A stretch of DNA of 64,000 bases, from contig NZ_CP075187.1 in assembly GCF_020510665.1 (NCBI RefSeq), positions 702,501 through 766,500 on the forward strand. Reading direction: 5' to 3'. Under the pieces are notes generated by a model that ran no database searches, was not told where the DNA came from, and worked only from the letters and a program-made list of their open reading frames with translations. The translations under genes and the position numbers were made by a program. Source of the DNA: Dechloromonas denitrificans (GTDB lineage Bacteria > Pseudomonadota > Gammaproteobacteria > Burkholderiales > Rhodocyclaceae). This document shows, in pieces, positions 54,775 to 64,000 of the stretch; position 1 is the first letter of the stretch, and each line of letters opens with the position of its first letter.

Positions 54775-54822
54775 GGCGTCAGGAAATTCTATCTCAGACT
54801 GCGTGGCCGATCAAAGTGGCGT

Positions 54823-55818
54823 TCAGTCTTTTCCTGCCCCGGCAACGGCCCGGCGCAGGCGGTCGCTGACTGCAGCCCAATCCGGGCTTGCCGGCAGGGC
54901 TTCGACGGCGATCAGGCTGACGTTGGCGTGGTCCATGTCGCGCAGGGCGGCGTAGAGGTCGTGGGCGTAGCCGACCGGGTCGGCGGGCAGCATGCGCCAC
55001 GGGTGCGGCATGCCGGCCTGCGGCGGCTGGCTGTGGCTGATCACGCCACAGGTGTCGCCTTTGTGGCGCTGGGCGTTGAGGAAGTCGAGCAGGCGCTCGC
55101 CGGCGACCAGTCGCATCGGCGTTTGCGGTGCGTAGTGGGCGGCCAGGGAGCCGGAGACGCGTGGCGCTCCGCTTGCTGTTTCGATGTTCGGGCAGCGCCC
55201 GAGTACGGCTTGCAAGTGTTCCGGAGAAATGTGGCCGGGACGCAGGACAACGGGCTCACCGCGCGAGCAGTCGACAATGGTTGATTCGATGCCAACTTTG
55301 CAAGGTCCACCGTCCAGAATGAGCGGAATTCGATCGCCGAGTTCTTCGGCGACGTGTGCCGCCGAGGTCGGGCTGATTCGGCCAAAACGGTTGGCCGAGG
55401 GGGCGGCGATGCCGGCATGCAGGCCGGCGACGGCGGCAAAGCGGCGGAGCAGTTCGAGGGCGACAGGATGGCCGGGGACGCGCAGGCCAACGGTGTCCTG
55501 GCCGCCGGTGACGGCATCGGGAACCCAGGCCTGCTTCTTCAGAATGAGGGTCAACGGGCCGGGCCAGAAGGTTTCCATCAGCTCCCAGGCGACGGCGGGA
55601 ACTTGCTCGGCCCAATGGTCGACCGCGTCATGGCCGGCCAGGTGGACGATCAACGGGTGGTCGGCCGGGCGGCCCTTGGCGGCGAAGATTTTGGCAACGG
55701 CGGCCGGATTGGCTGCATCGGCGCCCAGGCCGTATACGGTTTCAGTCGGCAGGCCGACCAGTTCGCCGCCCTGGAGCAGGGCGACGGCGCGTTCGAAATC
55801 CGCGTCGGAAGGAGTCAT
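54823..55818 (-). CDS. tsaC: threonylcarbamoyl-AMP synthase, Sua5 type
   Basis: A 331-aa enzyme that makes the activated threonylcarbamoyl group for t6A37 of tRNA. The YrdC core (about 8-205) has LPTETVYGLGADA, KGRP and the KxR/SxN loop SPTSA. A Sua5-type C-terminal extension (about 225-331) makes it the long form rather than the 190-aa TsaC form. The ATG overlaps the purK stop by ATGA. The tcdA gene at 2981-3745 acts on the same modification. It is the last gene of the iorA-to-tsaC leftward series. Confidence 0.92.
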   Translation of the reverse strand: MTPSDADFERAVALLQGGELVGLPTETVYGLGADAANPAAVAKIFAAKGRPADHPLIVHLAGHDAVDHWAEQVPAVAWELMETFWPGPLTLILKKQAWVPDAVTGGQDTVGLRVPGHPVALELLRRFAAVAGLHAGIAAPSANRFGRISPTSAAHVAEELGDRIPLILDGGPCKVGIESTIVDCSRGEPVVLRPGHISPEHLQAVLGRCPNIETASGAPRVSGSLAAHYAPQTPMRLVAGERLLDFLNAQRHKGDTCGVISHSQPPQAGMPHPWRMLPADPVGYAHDLYAALRDMDHANVSLIAVEALPASPDWAAVSDRLRRAVAGAGKD

Positions 55819-56969
55819 TCGCCCTTGATGCCGATCGCGGCACGGGCGGCCAGCGCCGCTTGCTGGACGGCTTCAGCGTTGTCGCCGATGACCGTGAAGT
55901 GGCCCATCTTGCGGCCGGGACGGGCGTGGTGCTTGCCGTAGAGGTGCAGTTTGAGGTTGGGGATGGCGTGCAGGCTGGCCCAATCCGGTTCGCGGTAGTG
56001 CTCGCCGTCGTACCACAGGTCGCCCAGCAGATTGACCATGACCGCCGCAGAGTGAGCGCGTGCTTCGCCCAGCGGCAGGCCGCAAAGGGCGCGTACCTGC
56101 TGTTCGAATTGGTTGGTGATGCAGGCGTCGACCGTGTAATGGCCGCTGTTGTGCGGGCGTGGTGCCATTTCATTGACGATCAGCTGGCCGCGGCTGATGA
56201 AGAATTCGACGCCCATGGTGCCGATGTAGCCGAGCTTTTCGGCAATGCGAGCGGCGACTTCCTCGGCATCGCTGCGGACGCAGGCCGAGGCCCGGGCCGG
56301 GACAATGGAAACGTCGAGAATACCGTTGGTGTGCTGGTTTTCGCCGGTCGGGAAACAGGCGACGCGGCCTTGTTCGTCACGGGCCAGAACGACCGAAACT
56401 TCGTAGTCCAGCGTCAGGCGCTGTTCGAGAACGCAGGCTTCGCCCTTGAAGCGGCCGAAGGCCAAAAGAGCCTCTTCACGGTTGTTGACCGTGGCTTGCC
56501 CCTTGCCGTCGTAGCCGAAGCGGGCGACTTTGAGGATGGCCGGAAAGAGCGCGCTGTCAGCGTTGCGGATGTCGTTTTCGCTGCGGATTTCGGCAAACGG
56601 GCCATGTGGCAAGCCGTTGTCGCGCAGGAATGACTTCTCGGCAATCCGGTTCTGGCAGATGCCGACGGCGGCGGCCGAGGGGCGAACCGGCACGAACTTG
56701 GCAAGATAGTCCAGCGTGTCGGCCGGCACATTTTCGAATTCGGTGGTGATCGCGGCGCAACCGGCGGCAAATTCGTCGAGCGCGGCGTAGTCGTTGTAAT
56801 CGACGCAGAAGTGCCGTTCGGCGATCTGGCCGGCCGGGCTGTTCTTGTCCGGGTCGAGAACCCAGACCTGATAGCCCATTTCGTGGGCGGCTGTCACGAA
56901 GAAGCGGCCCAACTGGCCGCCTCCGAGCATGCCCAACGTGGCGGGCGGCAGAATCATGGTCGAGGACAT
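55815..56969 (-). CDS. purK: 5-(carboxyamino)imidazole ribonucleotide synthase
   Basis: A 384-aa ATP-grasp enzyme that carboxylates AIR to N5-CAIR. The N-terminal Rossmann-like part begins with MLGGGQLGRF; the ATP-grasp core has KVARFGYDGKGQ, EQRLTLDYEVSV and NEMAPRPHNSGHYT. It uses the PurE product chain and is placed 5 bp after purE and overlapping tsaC by ATGA. Length and motifs are standard. Confidence 0.95.
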   Translation of the reverse strand: MSSTMILPPATLGMLGGGQLGRFFVTAAHEMGYQVWVLDPDKNSPAGQIAERHFCVDYNDYAALDEFAAGCAAITTEFENVPADTLDYLAKFVPVRPSAAAVGICQNRIAEKSFLRDNGLPHGPFAEIRSENDIRNADSALFPAILKVARFGYDGKGQATVNNREEALLAFGRFKGEACVLEQRLTLDYEVSVVLARDEQGRVACFPTGENQHTNGILDVSIVPARASACVRSDAEEVAARIAEKLGYIGTMGVEFFISRGQLIVNEMAPRPHNSGHYTVDACITNQFEQQVRALCGLPLGEARAHSAAVMVNLLGDLWYDGEHYREPDWASLHAIPNLKLHLYGKHHARPGRKMGHFTVIGDNAEAVQQAALAARAAIGIKGE

Positions 56970-56974
56970 GGGGC

Positions 56975-57472
56975 TCAGACTTCGGGAAGTTTCATGCCCA
57001 GGACTTTGTCGGTCTGGGCTTGGCGGAAGGCTTGCAGTTTGGCGTTCAGCGCCGGGTTTTCGTTGGCCAGCATGGCCACAGCGAAAAGGGCGGCATTGGC
57101 GGCACCGGCTTCGCCGATGGCGAAGGTGGCAACCGGGATGCCCTTCGGCATCTGGACGATGGAGTGCAGTGAGTCGACGCCGGACAGGGCGCGCGATTGA
57201 ACCGGCACGCCGAGTACCGGGACGATGGTCTTGGCGGCCAGCATGCCGGGCAGGTGGGCGGCGCCGCCAGCCCCGGCAATGATCGCCTTGAGGCCGCGCG
57301 GACCCGCCGTTTCGGCGTATTCGAAAAGCAGATCCGGGGTGCGGTGGGCGGAAACGACACGGGCTTCGAAAGCCACGCCGAAATCCTTGAGGATGACGGC
57401 GGCGGCCTGCATGGTCGGCCAGTCGGAATCCGACCCCATGACGATGCCGACGGAAATCTGTTGGTCGCTCAT
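56975..57472 (-). CDS. purE: N5-carboxyaminoimidazole ribonucleotide mutase
   Basis: A 165-aa PurE class I mutase converting N5-CAIR to CAIR. Conserved [16 protein letters not shown] and [11 protein letters not shown] are present. The ATG immediately follows the folD stop without a gap, indicating coupling, and purK follows by 5 bp. Length matches the octameric class I proteins. Confidence 0.95.
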   Translation of the reverse strand: MSDQQISVGIVMGSDSDWPTMQAAAVILKDFGVAFEARVVSAHRTPDLLFEYAETAGPRGLKAIIAGAGGAAHLPGMLAAKTIVPVLGVPVQSRALSGVDSLHSIVQMPKGIPVATFAIGEAGAANAALFAVAMLANENPALNAKLQAFRQAQTDKVLGMKLPEV

Positions 57473-58327
57473 TTAAATGCCTGCCTTGCGTTCGGCTGCT
57501 TCGATGGTGTTGGCCAGCAGCATGGTGATGGTCATCGGGCCGACGCCGCCTGGTACCGGGGTGATCTGACCGGCCACTTCAAGGCAGCTGGCGTAATCGA
57601 CGTCACCGCATAGCTTGCCGTCCGGCAGGCGGTTGATGCCGACATCGATGACGACGGCGCCCGGCTTGATCATGTCGCCGGTGACGAATTTCGGCTTGCC
57701 GACCGCGGCGACCAGAATGTCGGCGCGGCTGGTGTGGAATTTGAGATCGCGGGTGCGCGAGTTGCAAACGGTGACGGTAGCGCCGGCGTTGATCAGCAGC
57801 AGTGCCATCGGCTTGCCGACAATGTTCGAGCGGCCGATGACGACGGCTTCCTTGCCGTTCAGATCGACGTTGCCCTTTTCGAACATCTTCATCACGCCAT
57901 ACGGCGTGCAGGGGATGAAGCGCGGATTGCCCTGGGCCAGCGCGCCGACGTTCTCGGCGTGGAAACCATCGACATCCTTGTCGGCGGCAATGGCTTCGAG
58001 CACGGCTTCTTCATCGAAATGCTTGGGCAGCGGCAGTTGCACCAGAATGCCGTGAATCGCCGGGTCGGCGTTCAGTTCGGCGATCTTTTTGAGCACTTCG
58101 GCCTGGTCGACCGTGGCATCGTAGGTGATCTTCTCGGAGTGCATGCCGATGGCCAGGCAGCCATTGACCTTGTTGCGTACATACACTTCGGAGGCCGGGT
58201 CGGCGCCGACCAGAATGACCACCAGGCCGGGGCGTTGTCCCTTGGCGGTGAGTGCCTCCACACGAGCCTTGAAGCTCTGGCGCAGTTCCTCGGCGAGGGC
58301 CTTGCCATCGATAATTTGTGCCGTCAT
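57473..58327 (-). CDS. folD: methylenetetrahydrofolate dehydrogenase/cyclohydrolase
   Basis: A 284-aa bifunctional one-carbon enzyme. The family's [54 protein letters not shown] and PGGVGPMT motifs are all present. The ATG at 58327 is chosen ([15 protein letters not shown]); five residues upstream are unlikely to be used. It supplies formyl-THF for purine synthesis, which fits its position directly before purE-purK. A terminator lies between it and iorB. Confidence 0.95.
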   Translation of the reverse strand: MTAQIIDGKALAEELRQSFKARVEALTAKGQRPGLVVILVGADPASEVYVRNKVNGCLAIGMHSEKITYDATVDQAEVLKKIAELNADPAIHGILVQLPLPKHFDEEAVLEAIAADKDVDGFHAENVGALAQGNPRFIPCTPYGVMKMFEKGNVDLNGKEAVVIGRSNIVGKPMALLLINAGATVTVCNSRTRDLKFHTSRADILVAAVGKPKFVTGDMIKPGAVVIDVGINRLPDGKLCGDVDYASCLEVAGQITPVPGGVGPMTITMLLANTIEAAERKAGI

Positions 58328-58346
58328 CGTCGCATCCAACAAAAAT

Positions 58347-58378
58347 GAAAAGGGGAAAGGCGGGCGCCTTTCCCTTTT
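58347..58378 (-). terminator. terminator between iorB and folD
   Basis: AAAAGGGGAAAGGC pairs with GCCTTTCCCTTTT on both sides of a GGGC loop; on the minus strand CCCCTTTTCATTTTTG follows. It would mark the end of iorAB transcription. Confidence 0.75.
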
Positions 58379-58401
58379 GAACAGCCGGGTATTTTACCAG
58401 A

Positions 58402-59013
58402 TTACGCGCAGGCTGCTTCGGCTGCCCCGACGGCGCTGCGTCCGGCTTCGAAAGCCCGGCGATTCAGTTCGACCAGCTTCTCGCCCTTGCGCTGGAAGCG
58501 CTTGAGTACGCAGTCGAGCAAAACCTCGGCCGGGAAGGGGAGATGATCGGCAATGGCGCCGAGCATCACGGTGTTGCCGAGGCGGATGTCACCCAGTTGC
58601 TGGGCGATCGAGGTGGCGTCGAAAGCGACGACCTTGTTGCCCATCTGGCGAATTTCAGCCAGCGGGTCGGCCGGGTAATCGAACAGGCCAAGTTCAACGA
58701 CTGGCGGCACGAGGCGTGCTGTATTCATCAGCGTGATGCCGCCCGGGCGCAGCATGTGCTGCCAGCGCAGCGCTTCGGCCGACTCGAAGCCGAGCAGGAC
58801 TTCAGCCGTGCCGGGCGTGATCTGCGGCGAAAGCACTTTCTGGCCGAAGCGCAGGTGTGAGGAAACGACGCCGCCGCGCTGGGCCATGCCGGCAACTTCG
58901 GTTTTCTTGGCGTCGTGGCCCATGGCGATGGCTGCCTCGGCGAGGATTTCCGTCGCCGTCATGACGCCCTGGCCGCCAATGCCGACGACGAGGATGTTGG
59001 TGTTTTCGCTCAT
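58402..59013 (-). CDS. iorB: indolepyruvate oxidoreductase subunit beta
   Basis: A 203-aa gamma/beta-type subunit of the 2-oxoacid:ferredoxin oxidoreductase family. The start MSENTNILVVGIGGQGVMTATEIL has the characteristic GIGGQG loop, then KKTEVAGMAQRGGVVSSHLRFG. With IorA it oxidises arylpyruvates such as indolepyruvate to aryl-CoA. The start lies 2 bp before the iorA stop (TGAAGATG-type), so the two are one translation unit. A frame extension upstream lies wholly inside iorA. Confidence 0.92.
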   Translation of the reverse strand: MSENTNILVVGIGGQGVMTATEILAEAAIAMGHDAKKTEVAGMAQRGGVVSSHLRFGQKVLSPQITPGTAEVLLGFESAEALRWQHMLRPGGITLMNTARLVPPVVELGLFDYPADPLAEIRQMGNKVVAFDATSIAQQLGDIRLGNTVMLGAIADHLPFPAEVLLDCVLKRFQRKGEKLVELNRRAFEAGRSAVGAAEAACA

Positions 59014-59015
59014 CT

Positions 59016-60887
59016 TCAGGCTCCGCAGTTCTTGACCAGCTTGATCGGTGAAACCGGCACGTGATGCACGATGGCATCCGGCGCGCAGGGCTGGACGCAG
59101 AGGCCGCAACCGGTGCACACCGAGCTTTCGATGCGCACGAAGGCCAGGTCGACCTCGCGACCGGAGGCCTTGACCTCCTTGCCGCGTCGCGTGACGTGGA
59201 TGGCCGGGCAGCCGACATCGAGGCAGTTACCGCAGCCGGTGCATTTGTCGTCGAGCACTTCGAAGGGCTTGAGCTTGTGATAGTCCTTGATCAGCACGCA
59301 AGGTTGGTCGGTGATGATGACCGAGACTTCCGGCACCTTCACTTCATCGCGGATGGTCTTGAACAAAACCGGCAATTCATACGGGTTGACCGTGTGAATC
59401 CGCTCTTCCTTGACGCCCAGGGCGGCGACCAGCTTGGCGAAGTTGATACGCGGCGCATCGTCGCCATAAATATCGCGGCCGTTGCCCGGATTGTCCTGGC
59501 CGCCGGTCATGCCGACCGCGCGATTGTCGAGCAACAACACGGTGACGTTGCCCTTGTTGTACACCATGTCGAGCAGGCCCTGCATGCCCATGTGCAGGAA
59601 AGTCGAGTCGCCGATCACGGCAACGATCCGCTTGTCCTTGTCGGCCTCGCCGCGCCCCTTGTCCATGCCGAGCGCAATGCCCATCGAGGCACCCATCGAA
59701 ACGCAGGTGTCGAGCGCATTCCACGGGTGGCCGGCGCCCAGCGTGTAACAGCCGATGTCGCCGGAGATGGTCAGATTGCGGACCTGGGAAAGGGTGTAAT
59801 AAACACCGAGGTGCGGACAGGCGACGCACATGGTCGGCGGTCGGGGGAAAATCTGGACGGCTGCGGTCGACGTCGTTGCCGGCACGTTTTCGCCCAGCAG
59901 ACGGGCAATGGCCGGGCGCAGCACATTGGGGGCGAGCTCGCCCTGAAGCGGCAGGATCTCCTTGCCGAGCACCTTGAGGCCCTGGGCCTTGAGCTCGGTT
60001 TCGACCAGCGGCTCGACTTCTTCGACGACGACGACCTGTTCGACCAGGGCGGCCAGTTCGCGGCATTTTTCGAAGGGCACCGGGCAGGACAGGCCGAGCT
60101 TGAGCACCGGCGCGTTCGGGAAGGACTCCTTGACGTGCATGTAAGCCGGGCCGGAGGCGATGAAGCCAACCCGCTTGTCGCTACCGTCTTCAATGAAGTT
60201 GAGCGGCGATTGCTCGGCCAGGGCGCGCAGTTCATTGTCGCGCTTGAACATCAGCGGAATGCGCTTGCCAGCGTTGCCCGGCACCATCACAAAACGTGCC
60301 GGTTCCTTCTTGAAGCCGGCGCCGGCGAAAACTTCGCGCTCGCCGACCTGAACGACGGATTTGACGTGATTGATCCGCGTCGTCATGCGCAGAATGACCG
60401 GTACCTGGAAGCGTTCGGACAACTCGAAGCCGACCTTGGTCATCGCATAGGCTTCCTGCGAATCGGCCGGTTCGAGGACGGGCAGGTGAGCAAAGCGGCC
60501 CCAGTAGCGCGAATCCTGCTCGTTCTGCGAGGAGGAGAGGCCGACGTCGTCGGCAATGGCAATGACCAGTCCGCCGATCACGCCGGTCAGGGTCAGCGTC
60601 ATCAGCGCATCGGAGGCGACGTTCATGCCGACATGCTTCATGCAGCAGAAGGCGCGCGAGCCAGCGTAGGCGGCGCCGATGGCGACCTCCAGCGAAACCT
60701 TTTCATTGACCGACCATTCGGCGTAGAGGTCCGGGTAAGTCGAAATGACTTCGAGCATTTCGGTCGACGGGGTGCCGGGATAGGCGGCGGCCACCTTGAC
60801 GCCTGACTCCCAGACGGCGCGGGCGACGGCTTCGTTACCGGACATGAGCAACCGGCTTGCGGCCGGTGCGGGCATCACTGCTGCCAT
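59016..60887 (-). CDS. iorA: indolepyruvate oxidoreductase subunit alpha
   Basis: A 623-aa thiamine-diphosphate-dependent subunit. The N-terminal pyrimidine-binding domain (about 20-190), the middle domain and the TPP domain with GDIGCYTLG and GDSTFLHMG near 400-460 are in order. The last 80 residues form two [4Fe-4S] sites: CTGCGNCLDVGCPAI and CTGCGLCVQPCAPDAI. I prefer the ATG at 60887 with AGGAG upstream over an ATG eight codons earlier. It heads the leftward series. Function in aromatic amino acid breakdown or reductive synthesis is known for the family. Confidence 0.93.
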   Translation of the reverse strand: MAAVMPAPAASRLLMSGNEAVARAVWESGVKVAAAYPGTPSTEMLEVISTYPDLYAEWSVNEKVSLEVAIGAAYAGSRAFCCMKHVGMNVASDALMTLTLTGVIGGLVIAIADDVGLSSSQNEQDSRYWGRFAHLPVLEPADSQEAYAMTKVGFELSERFQVPVILRMTTRINHVKSVVQVGEREVFAGAGFKKEPARFVMVPGNAGKRIPLMFKRDNELRALAEQSPLNFIEDGSDKRVGFIASGPAYMHVKESFPNAPVLKLGLSCPVPFEKCRELAALVEQVVVVEEVEPLVETELKAQGLKVLGKEILPLQGELAPNVLRPAIARLLGENVPATTSTAAVQIFPRPPTMCVACPHLGVYYTLSQVRNLTISGDIGCYTLGAGHPWNALDTCVSMGASMGIALGMDKGRGEADKDKRIVAVIGDSTFLHMGMQGLLDMVYNKGNVTVLLLDNRAVGMTGGQDNPGNGRDIYGDDAPRINFAKLVAALGVKEERIHTVNPYELPVLFKTIRDEVKVPEVSVIITDQPCVLIKDYHKLKPFEVLDDKCTGCGNCLDVGCPAIHVTRRGKEVKASGREVDLAFVRIESSVCTGCGLCVQPCAPDAIVHHVPVSPIKLVKNCGA

Positions 60888-61169
60888 GGAGGCTCCTGAG
60901 ATCAATGACAAAAGCTTTCGATTATAAGAACTCGGTGATGCCGCAATTTGATACAGCGCAACTCATTGTCAGATTTGTTTTTGTCTCACTTCCGGGCGGG
61001 ATTTTTTGCATTAGGGATATCCATAATATTGCGCATTATGATTTTTGTTTTTACAATGCGAAATACCGCATAGGTGTAAACACGGATTCGCGCAGCAAGA
61101 AGCAAGAGTTAAAGTTGTCGGGCTAAGCAGGCACGACAAGAAGACAACCAACCTTTTTGGAGACGAAAG

Positions 61170-63845
<2,676 letters not shown>

Positions 63846-63857
63846 GGGAGAGACAAC

Positions 63858-64000
63858 ATGAGCCAAATCATTGAAGTCACAGTCCCCGATATCGGCGACT
63901 TCGAAAGCGTTCCGGTCATTGAGCTGTTCGTCAAAGTCGGCGACAGCATCAAGGTCGACGATGCCATTGTTACCCTCGAATCCGACAAGGCTACGATGGA
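63858..64000 (+). CDS. aceF: dihydrolipoamide acetyltransferase (E2), 5' part
   Basis: The first 47 codons of aceF, cut by the window edge. The sequence is the start of a lipoyl domain, with VPDIGDFESVPVIELFVKVGD and the lipoylated Lys in ESDKATM. GGGAGA precedes the ATG. The remaining domains lie beyond the window. Confidence 0.93.
   Translation, partial: MSQIIEVTVPDIGDFESVPVIELFVKVGDSIKVDDAIVTLESDKATM

Noticed and set aside
59061..60806. Long plus-strand frame opposite iorA
   Set aside because: Mirror of iorA; Asp-, Gly- and Val-rich, without motifs.

Overview
The window looks like chromosome of a betaproteobacterium, most likely a Rhodocyclales member near Dechloromonas or Azonexus. This is inferred from gene content and base composition: ispB followed by tRNA-Pro, a GTP-type PEP carboxykinase beside a malic enzyme, pilSR-ampD, ccoG, indolepyruvate oxidoreductase and an aceE-type pyruvate dehydrogenase. 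No rRNA, CRISPR array or insertion sequence was recognised.

Layout. 1-6 kb is core: a hydrolase, an MBL-fold enzyme, a leftward group (Hpt/HD-GYP protein, tcdA, corA), then ispB and a tRNA-Pro(CGG). 6-26 kb is accessory DNA. A 4.1-kb integrative element (6054-10171) lies between two identical full-length copies of the tRNA-Pro gene and carries an intact tyrosine integrase, a SHOCT-type lipoprotein, a small membrane protein and an unrecognised 300-aa protein behind a possibly structured leader. A second, decayed island (about 10251-25909) follows. It holds a LysR-controlled redox/hydrolase cluster ending in a broken Tat-exported reductase, a frameshifted remnant of a plasmid TrfA-like replication initiator, an unusual sigma-like protein, a complete type I restriction-modification locus with a Fic gene inside it (hsdM-hsdS-fic-hsdR), and a broken integrase at its far end.

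26-64 kb is mostly core metabolism and signalling: a hybrid histidine kinase; pilS-pilR-ampD; an aminotransferase; divergent pckG and maeB; pbpG; an IclR regulator facing a lactate-utilisation operon (lutA, lutB, a truncated aldehyde dehydrogenase, a 2-hydroxyacid dehydrogenase, lutC and an S4 protein, all tightly packed or overlapping); a large Cache-PAS-GGDEF-EAL protein; ccoG; a sigma-54 activator overlapping a LysR gene; a second LysR facing a tartrate dehydrogenase and a TSUP exporter; tRNA-Ala(CGC); and a leftward series iorA-iorB-folD-purE-purK-tsaC. The window ends in aceE and the first 143 bases of aceF.

The parts most worth a second look are the tRNA-duplicating element with its 11-bp phased repeats, the possible three-way-junction leader, the fic gene inside the type I system with palindromes in front of it, the plasmid-initiator fossil, and the half-length aldehyde dehydrogenase in the lut operon.
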